From SAR86 cluster bacterium (lineage in GTDB: Bacteria; Pseudomonadota; Gammaproteobacteria; Pseudomonadales; Pseudohongiellaceae): 45,901 nt of DNA. Every line of letters starts with the position of its first letter. Positions within the stretch are counted from its first letter, which is position 1. Made by a program: the position numbers and the translations under genes. The notes beneath the pieces were generated by a model, which was not told where the DNA came from, ran no database searches, and saw only the letters and a list, made by a program, of their open reading frames with translations. The DNA lies in contig NVWI01000001.1 of the NCBI GenBank assembly GCA_002746215.1, forward strand, positions 570,376 to 616,276, read 5' to 3'. This document shows, in pieces, positions 27,215-36,020 of this stretch.

Positions 27215-28123
27215 TTATACTTTTAAAGTATATCCAAGCACATCATCACCAGCCCGCCGGACTGATTGGCCGATAGAAACTATACCTTGACCTGTCAGTG
27301 GTAATTCTTCGCGCCTTAAATATATCTCTCTTTGATTATTTTGAGTGACGTAAGTACCGTTGGTGCTTGTATCGCACAGTATAAATTTCCCACGTCTGAA
27401 AATAATCTGGCAATGATCTCTGGATACAAATGAATTGCTTATAAAAAGTGAAGAAATTCCAGTATTTCTGCCAATAGTAAAGGGTTCCATATCAGTTGTT
27501 AGAATATATTTTTGGCTTTGATATGTTAACTCTAATCTATTTAATTTTGCTGCTCGGGTAAAACTCTGAATGCCCATATGCACAGTAGCATCGTTAAAGT
27601 TTTCATCTGTTTTCTGTTCCCAGTGCATACGGAAAATTTTTGTTTTAAGCGTGTGTCCTTTCAAAACAACATTGTCATATTCATAACATAATTTTTGAGC
27701 CTTAAGGTTTAAGGAGTTGAATGCATTTTTAGAGAGCAATATTTTCCCGCTTTTTGCAATTCCCGTCAGGTAGGCAGCATTATTTACGGTTTCTCCAAAG
27801 AGGTCATTGTGTTCACAAATAATGCCACCCGTATCGATACCGATACGTAATTTAAGTGCCATGTTTGATTGAAATTTTCTGCATGAGTCTTGCATTTCAC
27901 GTGCAGCCTCCGTAGCGCTGTCAGTTTTATCAAAACAAGTCATAACTTCATCGCCGATGGTCTTGATGACTTTGCCATGATGCTTGGTAGTAATATTTGT
28001 CATCATAGAAAGCAGCTTTTGTATAAGAAAATTAGCTTTGTTGTCGCCCAATTGTTTATAAAGCGGGGAGCTGCCTGAAATGTCAGCAAACATGACAGTG
28101 CTGATAATTTTTTCAGAGGACAT
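27215..28123 (-). CDS. Class III nucleotidyl cyclase domain fused to FHA domain
   Basis: 302 aa, no membrane segment. The cyclase domain (about 5-170) has the first metal Asp in VMFADISGSS, the second in KTIGDEVM together with the purine-reading Lys (GKVIK), and the Asp of NDLFGETVN. The position of the transition-state arginine (N-x-A-A-R in active enzymes) reads NNAAYL, so Tyr replaces Arg. The FHA domain (about 205-295) has FTIGRNTG, SRDHCQI and DTSTNGTYV, expected to bind phosphothreonine. The cyclase may thus be slow, altered or a pseudo-enzyme controlled by phospho-protein binding. No Ser/Thr kinase is seen nearby. It converges on the dual c-di-GMP gene, making a local second-messenger group. 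Confidence 0.88.
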   Translation of the reverse strand: MSSEKIISTVMFADISGSSPLYKQLGDNKANFLIQKLLSMMTNITTKHHGKVIKTIGDEVMTCFDKTDSATEAAREMQDSCRKFQSNMALKLRIGIDTGGIICEHNDLFGETVNNAAYLTGIAKSGKILLSKNAFNSLNLKAQKLCYEYDNVVLKGHTLKTKIFRMHWEQKTDENFNDATVHMGIQSFTRAAKLNRLELTYQSQKYILTTDMEPFTIGRNTGISSLFISNSFVSRDHCQIIFRRGKFILCDTSTNGTYVTQNNQREIYLRREELPLTGQGIVSIGQSVRRAGDDVLGYTLKV

Positions 28124-28422
28124 GAAATTTCATCAGATAATTGAGGAGTATTGGAAACATCGTATTGACTATACGATATAGAGGTTTAATGCTTCAAGTA
28201 TTTCCTTCGAGTGCTATACATATAGCATGGTCAGAACTGTCAAAGTAGCGTCTGACTATCATATGAAGTCAGACGATGGATTTTAAATAAAAACCCTGTT
28301 TTATGATGGCAGCACGCTTTTCATCAAGAAAGTGTCTGTCATTTTGAGGTTGAACTAGCTGCTAACCCAGTGGCCATGGGCTACTTTAGAAGAAAGGTAA
28401 GATATTTTTTAGAAAGCTATTG
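28124..28422. other. Gap between cyclase-FHA start and helicase stop, with small palindromes
   Basis: 299 bases with no gene. TGCTATA-CA-TATAGCA (28212-28227) is a short palindrome. CGTCTGACT at 28249-28257 pairs with AGTCAGACG at 28267-28275 around a CATATG loop, a 9-bp hairpin without a strong T-run. The latter may terminate the helicase transcript or be a regulator site for the cyclase gene; no clear promoter is seen. Confidence 0.4.
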
Positions 28423-30183
28423 TTAACTTTCTTTTTTAGTTGTTTCTCTTCTGGGTTTTCTTTTTGAATTGCTCTTAACTGGTTTTCCCTGATCTTTTTC
28501 CGGTTTATATTCAGATATTTCTATTTTTCTTCCAGAGACATAAGTGTTCTTTAAATGCTGCAAAATTTCTTTAGGCATGCCTTCAGGTAAATCAACCACA
28601 CTGTATTCTTCAAAAATATTAATACGCCCAATGTGTTTGCTTTCAATGTCTGCTTCATTGGCAATCGCGCCAACTATATTTCCGGGTTTGACTTTATGGT
28701 TATGCCCGACTTCAAGTCGGTAGCGCTGCATCCCTGGTTCAATTGATTTCATGAAGCGTTCGTCATTGGTGCGTCTCTTAGAGCGAGGTTTGTTATGTTC
28801 TCGAAATTCTTTGTCTTGTTTTCTAAAGGATTCTTTTTTCTGTTCTTTTTTTAATAGTAAGGGTTTATCGCCTCGCAATAGTTTAGCCAGGGCAGTTGCA
28901 ACATCCAACGCCGGAACATTATGTTCAAACTGATACTGCTCAAGAATATCTCGGTAGAATTGTAAATCATCATCATTAGCGAGTGTGTCGCTGATGTCTT
29001 GTTTAAATTTTGCAATGCGTTTGTTGTTGATGATCTCTGTGGATGGTAATTCCATGAGTTCGATTTTGCTGCGTGTTGCTCTTTCTATGGCTTGCAGCAT
29101 TCTTCTTTCGCGCGGAGCGACAAATAAAATAGCATCGCCTTCGCGCCCGGCTCGTCCGGTTCTGCCTATTCGATGAACATAGGCTTCGGTGTCATAAGGA
29201 ACATCATAATTAATGACATGACTGATACGTTCGACATCCAGGCCGCGGGCAGCGACATCGGTTGCGACCAGGATATCTATTTTCCCTCGTTTAAGATTCT
29301 GTATTGTACGTTCACGTTGGTTTTGTGGAATATCCCCGTTTAAAGCCGCAGCAATGTAACCACGTGCTGAGAGTTTTTCAGCAAGCTCGACTGTTGCTAT
29401 TCTGGTTCTTACAAAAATTATCACGCCATCAAAAGTTTCTGCTTCAAGAATACGAGTCAGCGCATCCAGCTTATGCAGGCCACTGACAGGCCAGTAACGT
29501 TGACGGATGGTTTCGGCAGTACTTGTTTTAACTTTAATCGTGATCTGTTTGGGGTTATTTAAATATTTTTCGGCTATGTGCCGAATTTGTTTCGGCATGG
29601 TGGCGGAAAACAAAGCCGTCTGGTGTTGTTCTGGACATTGTTCAAGTATCCATTCAACGTCATCTATAAAACCCATGCGCAGCATTTCATCAGCTTCGTC
29701 CAATACCAGTGTAGAAAGTTTATGCAGTTGGAGAGTGCCTTTACGCATATGATCCATTACTCGACCAGGCGTGCCGACAACGACATGAACACCACGCCGC
29801 AGAGCGCGGATTTGTGCTGAATAATCCTGTCCACCATAAACAGGTAAGACATGAAAACCTTTTATATAAGTAGCATAGTGTTGGAAAGCTTCTGCTACTT
29901 GTATGGCCAGTTCACGAGTAGGTGCCAGGACCAACACTTGAGGCTCTTTTTGTTTGAGGTCTAGTTTGGATAAAAGCGGTAAGGCAAAAGCCGCAGTTTT
30001 TCCCGTTCCGGTTTGTGCCTGACCCAGCACATCATGACCTTCGGCTATAAGTGGAATAGTTTCAGCCTGTATAGGGGTAGGATGCTCATAACCTAACTCA
30101 TTTAAGATTTTTAAGAGTGATGGGTTAGCTACAAGTTGCTCAAACGCTACAGTGGGCGTTTTTGTCGCGGATGTTTCTGTCAT
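28423..30183 (-). CDS. deaD: DEAD-box RNA helicase, DeaD/CsdA type
   Basis: 586 aa. Helicase core: Q motif (FEQLVANPSLLKILNELGYEHPTPIQ), AQTGTGKT, PTRELAIQ, DEAD in VLDEADEMLRMGF, SAT, and HRIGRTGRAGR. The C-terminal part includes a DbpA-like RNA-binding domain (about 480-560: YRLEVGHNHKVKPGNIVGAI) followed by a basic tail rich in Lys/Arg/Ser. This matches CsdA/DeaD, which unwinds structured RNA, helps 50S subunit assembly and acts at low temperature. It is transcribed alone on the minus strand with a candidate promoter at 30243. Confidence 0.93.
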   Translation of the reverse strand: MTETSATKTPTVAFEQLVANPSLLKILNELGYEHPTPIQAETIPLIAEGHDVLGQAQTGTGKTAAFALPLLSKLDLKQKEPQVLVLAPTRELAIQVAEAFQHYATYIKGFHVLPVYGGQDYSAQIRALRRGVHVVVGTPGRVMDHMRKGTLQLHKLSTLVLDEADEMLRMGFIDDVEWILEQCPEQHQTALFSATMPKQIRHIAEKYLNNPKQITIKVKTSTAETIRQRYWPVSGLHKLDALTRILEAETFDGVIIFVRTRIATVELAEKLSARGYIAAALNGDIPQNQRERTIQNLKRGKIDILVATDVAARGLDVERISHVINYDVPYDTEAYVHRIGRTGRAGREGDAILFVAPRERRMLQAIERATRSKIELMELPSTEIINNKRIAKFKQDISDTLANDDDLQFYRDILEQYQFEHNVPALDVATALAKLLRGDKPLLLKKEQKKESFRKQDKEFREHNKPRSKRRTNDERFMKSIEPGMQRYRLEVGHNHKVKPGNIVGAIANEADIESKHIGRINIFEEYSVVDLPEGMPKEILQHLKNTYVSGRKIEISEYKPEKDQGKPVKSNSKRKPRRETTKKES

Positions 30184-30242
30184 TGAAGGTGCCTAAATAA
30201 AATAAAGTGCCTTAGATATAGGGCTAATCTGAGGGGGCGCGC

Positions 30243-30248
30243 ATTGTA
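30243..30248 (-). promoter_or_regulatory. Candidate -10 box for deaD
   Basis: On the minus strand TACAAT is followed by GCGCGCCCCC, like the discriminator after the korA -10 box. It lies 60 bases upstream of the helicase start. The -35 region is not convincing. Confidence 0.35.
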
Positions 30249-30428
30249 ACGCTTAACAATAGAATAAGCTATGAATCTACATTGATGCTAGTGATTTAGT
30301 GTGAAAACCATACAACTTGGACCGATCAGCGTGTGAGGGGAGTTTTAGTAAGCGAACTACTTAAGGGGTTCAGGAAAATTTATATTTTTTGAATACCTGC
30401 TTTTTACTTCAGAAATATCCACATTGAC

Positions 30429-31133
30429 TTATTTTTTAAGATAGTACTTTCGTCTGCTTAGCGGAAACTTTTCTATAGCATAACGTAGCATGGTTCGAGG
30501 CATAACTTGGTAGTGCTCATTGAGAAATGATTCTTCTGTACTGCGGTCTTTATTGCCGATTTCCCGTAACATCCAACCACTAGCTTTGTGAATTAAATCT
30601 TCTTTGTCGGTCAATGTTTGGCTAATGAGCTCAAGAGCAGTTTCAAATTTTTGACGTTTAATGAAGTAGTAAGTTGTAATGATAGCTATACGTCTTTCCC
30701 AAAGTTGGTCAGATTTAACGAGTTTGAATAGTGGCTGGTGACTTTTTTCAAATAAATAAGGGCCAATAATCTTATGTGAGGAGCTATCGACAATATCCCA
30801 GTTATTAATATAAGCAGTATTATTCAAATAAAGTTGGTAGATGGCTTTTTGTGTTTTTGAATCGGCTCTTTTAAATTTTTCAGATAATAAAATTACTGCT
30901 GCGAGCCTGGCTTCATGATAAGGAGAATGCAGTAGTTTTTCGTTTTGTAAAAGAGGCATTGTTAACCAGCGTTTTACGAAACTACGAATAACTGGGACTC
31001 TTATGCCCAGGAAAATATCGTCCTCGCCATATTCCCCTTCAGCTGTTTTAAAAAACCTTGCTGAATGCTCAGCAATTTTTTTATCAGACTTTTCTTGCAG
31101 AGCGGTTAATGCTTGTTTGGCTGTAATGTCCAT
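30429..31133 (-). CDS. AlkD-like DNA alkylation repair protein (HEAT-repeat)
   Basis: 234 aa, built of helical ALK/HEAT repeats. Recognisable are GIRVPVIRSFVKRW, the segment INNWDIVDSSSHKIIGPYL that carries the Trp/Asp pair of the active face, LWERRIAIITTYYFIK, and KASGWMLREIGNKD, then a C-terminal MPRTMLRYAIEKFP. The family excises N3/N7-alkylated purines without base flipping. Its start lies 24 bases downstream of the uup stop on the same strand, so read-through from uup is likely. Activity is inferred from family. Confidence 0.88.
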   Translation of the reverse strand: MDITAKQALTALQEKSDKKIAEHSARFFKTAEGEYGEDDIFLGIRVPVIRSFVKRWLTMPLLQNEKLLHSPYHEARLAAVILLSEKFKRADSKTQKAIYQLYLNNTAYINNWDIVDSSSHKIIGPYLFEKSHQPLFKLVKSDQLWERRIAIITTYYFIKRQKFETALELISQTLTDKEDLIHKASGWMLREIGNKDRSTEESFLNEHYQVMPRTMLRYAIEKFPLSRRKYYLKK

Positions 31134-31157
31134 AGTGCTTGAATAGAGTTAAGCTTC

Positions 31158-33029
31158 TTAACTTTCCTCAATTTCAGTCCAGCGTTCGAAATGTTGTTCT
31201 AAACGTTGTTGGGTTGAGGCAAGCTGCTCCAGAATTACACTGGATTGCTCATGATCTTGCTCATAAAATGCTGGCTGGCTTATTTGTTGCTCAAGTTTTT
31301 TAATGTCTTGTTCGCATTCTTCAATCTGTATTGGTAACTGTTCCAATTCACGTTTTAACTTATAGCTCAGTTTTACGGCTGGTTTTGTGTTGTTTTCTTT
31401 GGTTTTTTTCTCCAAATTTTTGTTGGGTGTACTAACATCAAAACCGCCTCCTTGTCGGAGCCAGTCTTCATAGCCGCCGACGTATTGATTAATTTCCCCA
31501 TCACCTTCAAACGCAATACTGCTGGTGACGACATTATTCAGGAATTCACGGTCATGGCTGACGAGTAAAACTGTGCCATTGAAATTAATCAACAAGTCCT
31601 CTAATAGTTCTAGTGTTTCCATATCAAGATCATTAGTGGGTTCGTCCAGTACCAAAAGATTAGCCGGCTTGCTGAAAAGGCAGGCGAGGATCAAACGGTT
31701 TTGTTCGCCGCCAGATAAAGAGCGAACTTTTTGGCGGGCGCGATCCGGCGCAAATAGAAAGTTTCTCAAGTAAGACATGACGTGTATCGATTTGCCATTG
31801 ACCTCAACATAATCACTGCCTTCAGCGATGGTGTCATAAACATTTTGATCGGGGTCGAGTTGTAGGCGCAATTGGTCAAAATAAGCAATTTCCAGTTTGC
31901 TGCCAATTTTTACTTTGCCTGAGCTGGGTTTTAATTCGCCCAATAAAATTTTCAACAAAGTTGTTTTGCCCGCACCATTAGCGCCGATAAAGCCGATTTT
32001 ATCGCCGCGCATGATTCTACTGGAAAAATCAGCGATGATTTTTTCCTCACCAAAACTGTGCTCAATGTGTTCAGCTTCAATGACCAGCTTACCCGATGAC
32101 TCAGCTTGGTTAAGCGTGATTTTTGCTTTGCCCTGTAATTGTCTACGTTGGCTGAACTCTTCCCGTAAGGTCTTTAGAGCTCTAACTCGTCCTTCATTGC
32201 GTGTGCGTCTGGCTTTAATACCCTGCCGAATCCAGACTTCTTCTTGTGCCAGTTTTTTATCAAATTCTGCCTGTGATTTTTCTTCAGCGGCTAATTGTTG
32301 TTCTCGGAACACTAAGAAATTCTGGTAATCACATTCCCACGCGCTAATTTCGCCCCGATCAAGAATCATGATTTTATTCGCAATTTTTTGCAGAAATGCC
32401 CGGTCATGCGTAATAAGCAAAATGGCACCGGAGAATTGATTTAATTGTTTCTCTAGATACTCAATAGTTGGAATATCCAGATGATTAGTGGGTTCATCCA
32501 AGAGCAGTACGTCGGGCTCATTAATAAAAGTTTTTGCTAAAGAAACTCGACGTAACCAGCCGCCAGATAAGGTGTTCATTAAAGTCTCGCCTGAAACGCC
32601 TAATTTGCTGAGTGCACTATCGACCTTTTGTTGTAAATTCCACGCCCCAGCTGTTTCTATTTGTTTTTGTAAGTCTGCAAGTTTATCCATGTTTTGATTG
32701 TTGGCATCATCCTGTAGAAACTGATGGTAGCGTTGGATTAATTTGCCATCATCAGCCAGACCTTCCAGTATATAATCATAGACACTTCGATTATCGGCAG
32801 TCGGGAGTTCCTGGTTCAGGAAAGCTACTTTTATGCCTTGTTGTTGCCAAAGTTCTCCGGCGTCAGGTTTAAATTGTTGGCTGAGGAGTTTTAAAAATGT
32901 TGATTTGCCCGCGCCGTTGCGGCCAAGCAAACCGATGCGCTCGCCACTTTGTATGGATAGTGAAACTTTCTCAAGTAAAACCTGCGGCCCATAGGCAAGA
33001 TGAATATCAGTTAAACGAAATAAAAGCAT
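31158..33029 (-). CDS. uup: ABC-F ATPase Uup
   Basis: 623 aa. Two ABC modules: Walker A GRNGAGKST, signature LSGGWLRRVSLAK and LLLDEPTNHLD in the first; GANGAGKTT, LSGGEQNRLILA and LVLDEPTNDLD in the second. Uup hallmarks are the LAQEEVWIRQGIKARRTRNEGRVRALK linker and the C-terminal coiled-coil DNA-binding domain (KLSYKLKRELEQLPIQIEE to the end). The family is tied to ribosome function and to suppression of transposon excision and replication-linked recombination. It is divergent from the aldehyde dehydrogenase gene and upstream of the AlkD-like gene. Confidence 0.95.
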   Translation of the reverse strand: MLLFRLTDIHLAYGPQVLLEKVSLSIQSGERIGLLGRNGAGKSTFLKLLSQQFKPDAGELWQQQGIKVAFLNQELPTADNRSVYDYILEGLADDGKLIQRYHQFLQDDANNQNMDKLADLQKQIETAGAWNLQQKVDSALSKLGVSGETLMNTLSGGWLRRVSLAKTFINEPDVLLLDEPTNHLDIPTIEYLEKQLNQFSGAILLITHDRAFLQKIANKIMILDRGEISAWECDYQNFLVFREQQLAAEEKSQAEFDKKLAQEEVWIRQGIKARRTRNEGRVRALKTLREEFSQRRQLQGKAKITLNQAESSGKLVIEAEHIEHSFGEEKIIADFSSRIMRGDKIGFIGANGAGKTTLLKILLGELKPSSGKVKIGSKLEIAYFDQLRLQLDPDQNVYDTIAEGSDYVEVNGKSIHVMSYLRNFLFAPDRARQKVRSLSGGEQNRLILACLFSKPANLLVLDEPTNDLDMETLELLEDLLINFNGTVLLVSHDREFLNNVVTSSIAFEGDGEINQYVGGYEDWLRQGGGFDVSTPNKNLEKKTKENNTKPAVKLSYKLKRELEQLPIQIEECEQDIKKLEQQISQPAFYEQDHEQSSVILEQLASTQQRLEQHFERWTEIEES

Positions 33030-33100
33030 TAAGGTAATGGTCCTGCTGTGAATGTATTTTTGATTGTGTTTTCTGTACGTAATCTGTTTATAGGGCGGGG

Positions 33101-33106
33101 ATTATA
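33101..33106 (-). promoter_or_regulatory. Candidate -10 box for uup
   Basis: TATAAT on the minus strand followed by CCCCGCCC, 72 bases upstream of the uup start. On the other strand TATACT at 33148-33153 could serve the divergent dehydrogenase. No strong -35 for either. Confidence 0.4.
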
Positions 33107-33207
33107 CCTCATACCTCTTTTAAGTATTTCAACTTTGTTTCTTACGTTATACTCGGCAGCCTTAAAAAGTATTTATAAGCAAACTTTAAACAAAGCAGGA
33201 AATCGGC

Positions 33208-34635
33208 ATGAAAGAGTATTTACAGTTCTATATTAATGGTGAATGGGTTGACCCGATAACACCGCGTCTACTGGATGTTATCGATCCAGCGACAGAAGAA
33301 GTTGCTGGGCATATTAATGTTGGTAGTGAAGCCGATGTAGATAAAGCCGTTGCAGCGGCAGCAGAGGCATTCAAAACCTGGTCGCAAACCAGCAAAGAAG
33401 AACGCTTACAAGTACTGAATCGGATTGTCGAAGAATTTGAAAAACGAGTGCCTGAGCTAGGTGAAGCTATTACCGAAGAAATGGGCGCGCCGACCTGGCT
33501 AGCAGAGGGGACACAGGCAGCGGTTGGCGTGAAGCATTTCCAAACCACTGTTGCTGTCTTAGAGCGTTTTGAATTTGAAACGGATCGCGGTAGTAGTCAT
33601 ATTAGCCGTGAACCAATCGGCGTCTGTGGGTTTATTACACCCTGGAACTGGCCGATTCATCAGATCTGCGCGAAGGTAGGGCCAGCATTGGCTGTGGGTT
33701 GTACAGTGGTGCTTAAACCCTCAGAAATTGCACCATTTTCTGCCAAGATATTTGCCGATATTATTCACGCTGCAGGTGTTCCAGCCGGTGTATTTAACCT
33801 GGTGCAGGGTGAAGGCCCTGAAGTCGGGCAAGCTATCGCCAAACATCCATTAGTTGATATGGTTTCAATCACTGGCTCAACTCGTGCTGGTATTGCCGTT
33901 GCACAAGCCGCGGCCCCTACGGTGAAACGTGTGCATCAGGAGCTAGGGGGTAAAAGCCCTAATATTGTTTTGGAAGATGCCGATCTTGAAGCGGCTGTAA
34001 CAGGCGGCATTAACGGCGTAATGATGAATTCAGGGCAATCCTGCCGCGCGCCAACGCGCATGTTAGTGCCAAATAAATTAATGGATCAGGTGAGTGCGAT
34101 TGCTAAAGATGTGGCAGAAAGCTGGACGCCTGGAGATCCAAAACAAGACAGTCGAATGGGGCCGGTTATTTCTGATCAAGCTTGGGAAAAGATACAAGGA
34201 TTAATTAAAAGCGGTGTTGAAGAAGGCGCGACTCTGGTTACTGGAGGAGAAGGCAAACCGGAAGGCCTGGAACAAGGTTATTTTATAAAACCAACGGTGT
34301 TTAGCCATGTGAAAAATGATATGAAAATCGCGCGTGAAGAAATCTTTGGCCCAGTGTTAAGTATTATTGGTTATGACACAGAGGAAGAAGCAATAGAAAT
34401 TGCTAACGATACTGAATATGGCTTGGGCGGTTATGTACAAAGCCAGGATATTGAACATGCTCGAAATATAGCGTCTAAAATTCGTGCCGGCTATATCAGT
34501 ATTAATAATGCGGGGCTGGATATTAGTGTGCCGTTTGGGGGATATAAACAATCGGGTAATGGACGGGAATTTGGTGATGAGGCCTTCGGCGAATTTCTGG
34601 AATACAAATCTCTTCTCGGCTATAACCCTTCTTAG
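33208..34635 (+). CDS. NAD(P)-dependent aldehyde dehydrogenase
   Basis: 475 aa, full ALDH fold. Catalytic residues are Asn147 (PWNWP), Glu245 (HQELGGKSP) and nucleophile Cys279 (NSGQSCRAPTR); the late motif EEIFGPVLSIIGYD is intact. The sequence type (ISREPIGVCGFITPWNWP, VPFGGYKQSGNGRE) resembles the broad-specificity aldehyde dehydrogenases near the CddD-like group, so the substrate is not certain. It should oxidise an aldehyde to its acid in the cytoplasm. AAAGCAGG precedes the ATG. Its TAG stop is the first codon of palindromic repeat copy B. It is not obviously in an operon. Confidence 0.93.
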   Translation: MKEYLQFYINGEWVDPITPRLLDVIDPATEEVAGHINVGSEADVDKAVAAAAEAFKTWSQTSKEERLQVLNRIVEEFEKRVPELGEAITEEMGAPTWLAEGTQAAVGVKHFQTTVAVLERFEFETDRGSSHISREPIGVCGFITPWNWPIHQICAKVGPALAVGCTVVLKPSEIAPFSAKIFADIIHAAGVPAGVFNLVQGEGPEVGQAIAKHPLVDMVSITGSTRAGIAVAQAAAPTVKRVHQELGGKSPNIVLEDADLEAAVTGGINGVMMNSGQSCRAPTRMLVPNKLMDQVSAIAKDVAESWTPGDPKQDSRMGPVISDQAWEKIQGLIKSGVEEGATLVTGGEGKPEGLEQGYFIKPTVFSHVKNDMKIAREEIFGPVLSIIGYDTEEEAIEIANDTEYGLGGYVQSQDIEHARNIASKIRAGYISINNAGLDISVPFGGYKQSGNGREFGDEAFGEFLEYKSLLGYNPS

Positions 34636-34755
34636 CTATTGCGCTTGCTAATACGTCGTTAAGGGAATAATTTGAATCAGTCACTTACAGTTTGTAAGCT
34701 CCTTCTCCAAATTATTTCCTTGCCTCGTCTTAGCTTCGCTCATTACACTAAGTAT
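34633..34755. repeat. Palindromic repeat, copy B
   Basis: Starts with the stop codon of the aldehyde dehydrogenase. The stem AAGGGAATAATTTG (34661-34674) pairs with 34708-34721 at 13 of 14 positions. The centre is GTCACTTAC-5 nt-GTAAGCTCC. The flanks (TAGCTATTGCGCTTGCTAAT and TTGCCTCGTCTTAGCTTCGC) are nearly identical to copy C, which follows directly. Confidence 0.88.
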
Positions 34756-34756
34756 T

Positions 34757-34877
34757 TAGCTATTGCGCTTGCTAATGCGTCGTTAAAAATAAAATTTTAA
34801 TCAGTCACTTACTCTTAAGTAAGCTCCTTCTTTAAATTTTATCTTTGCCTCGTCTTAGCTGCGTTGATTACGCTAAG
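34757..34877. repeat. Palindromic repeat, copy C, in tandem with copy B
   Basis: The stem AAAAATAAAATTTTAA (34785-34800) pairs with 34831-34846 at 14 of 16 positions. The centre GTCACTTACTCTTAAGTAAGCTCC has a 6-bp mini-stem. The flanks match copy B almost base for base while the stems are unrelated in sequence. Confidence 0.88.
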
Positions 34878-34921
34878 ATGCGATGTATAAAGAAAAATTT
34901 AAAAAATAAAATTAAAAAATT

Positions 34922-35683
34922 ATGACAGCAACAATATGCTTCACCATGGACAATCTTTCAGATGCCGCTGATTTAGGCAGGGGTGTGATTGATAAACCTA
35001 GACCGCCCGGTCAGCGACCTGCTTTAGAGCAGGGCTTTCCTGCCATGCTGAATCTTTATGATAGGTACGGAGTAAAAGTTACACATTTTCTGGAAGGCTG
35101 GAATGGTGAGGCGCATCCAGACATTGTTGAAGATTTGTTAAATATGGGGCATAGCGTTGGCATGCACGGCTGGCAGCATGAAGCCTGGTCAGAGCTGAGT
35201 TTGGAGCAGGAAATTGAATTAATGGGCAGATCAACTGATGCTTTACACCAGGCATCTGGGGTTAAGCCAACAGCTTTCAGAGCGCCGGGAGGTAAGCGTA
35301 CTAAACATACAGTCAAATTACTTTCTGATTTAGGCTATACGATTGATTCAAGTATGAATGATCAGGGTGAAGATGGCGGGGAAATTCAGGCGCTTACCGA
35401 GTCGCTTTGGCATGTCCCTTATTTAGAAGCCACCATAGACGCGCGGCAGTGGCTGCAAAAAAATATACCCGCAAAAGAAGTGGAATTATCCTGGCTGAAC
35501 TTGCTTGAACAAGCCCGTGAGAGAGATGGGTTCCTGGTGTTTATCTGGCACCCCCATGTTATGGGTATGAATGCAGAATATCAAAAAGTGGGAGAAAGTA
35601 TTCTGCAAAAAGTAACGAAAGAAAAAGATTTCCAGATTGTTACTTTGAAAGATTTAGTTTCTCATAAATTGGTAGAGCAATAA
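34922..35683 (+). CDS. Polysaccharide deacetylase (NodB) family protein
   Basis: 253 aa, no signal peptide seen, so probably cytoplasmic. NodB-type motifs: TMDN in place of TFDDG (metal Asp retained), HGWQHE for the H-x3-H metal pair, RAPGGKRTK for RxPxG, and a late HPHVMG for the LxH motif. The deviation TMDN and the missing secretion signal point to the subgroup acting on small or cytoplasmic N-acyl substrates rather than cell-wall polymer; this is inference. It follows the tandem palindromic repeats and converges on the DUF4156 lipoprotein gene with four bases between stops. Confidence 0.85.
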   Translation: MTATICFTMDNLSDAADLGRGVIDKPRPPGQRPALEQGFPAMLNLYDRYGVKVTHFLEGWNGEAHPDIVEDLLNMGHSVGMHGWQHEAWSELSLEQEIELMGRSTDALHQASGVKPTAFRAPGGKRTKHTVKLLSDLGYTIDSSMNDQGEDGGEIQALTESLWHVPYLEATIDARQWLQKNIPAKEVELSWLNLLEQARERDGFLVFIWHPHVMGMNAEYQKVGESILQKVTKEKDFQIVTLKDLVSHKLVEQ

Positions 35684-35687
35684 AATT

Positions 35688-36002
35688 TTACTCTGGAATA
35701 CAGCGATAAAGCGCGTAATCCTGTTCCCCATCAACGACTGACGTTGTTGCAACAACAGTATCATCTCCACGCTCTGCGGCCTGGTTTCTGGCAAGTGCTT
35801 GCAGCTCAAGTAAAATATTGCTGGCGGCTCTTTCTAAAATAACTCTATTTAATACCTCAACATGCGTTGTGCCTGTTTGCACGCAACTTGAACCAAGTTG
35901 GTTTTGTGTAAGCACTCGGACATTACTGCCATCTTCACTCAGGTCTACCCAAATACAACTACAAAGAGTGAGCAAGGTCATGCTGAAAAATAAATGTTTC
36001 AT
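35688..36002 (-). CDS. DUF4156-type small lipoprotein
   Basis: 104 aa. Lipoprotein signal MKHLFFSMTLLTLCSC with the lipid-attachment Cys in LCSC. The mature part has two cysteines (SSCVQTG and YRCIPE), and the segment LQALARNQAAERGDDTVV is characteristic of DUF4156 envelope lipoproteins of unknown function. It lies 18 bases after the zinc-peptidase gene on the same strand and probably shares its transcript. Confidence 0.8.
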   Translation of the reverse strand: MKHLFFSMTLLTLCSCIWVDLSEDGSNVRVLTQNQLGSSCVQTGTTHVEVLNRVILERAASNILLELQALARNQAAERGDDTVVATTSVVDGEQDYALYRCIPE

Positions 36003-36020
36003 TCAAGTTATTCCCTAGAT

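Noticed and set aside
31897-32328. Open frame of about 143 codons on the plus strand
   Set aside because: It lies wholly antisense to the well-supported uup gene, has no recognisable domain or ribosome site, and is a shadow frame.
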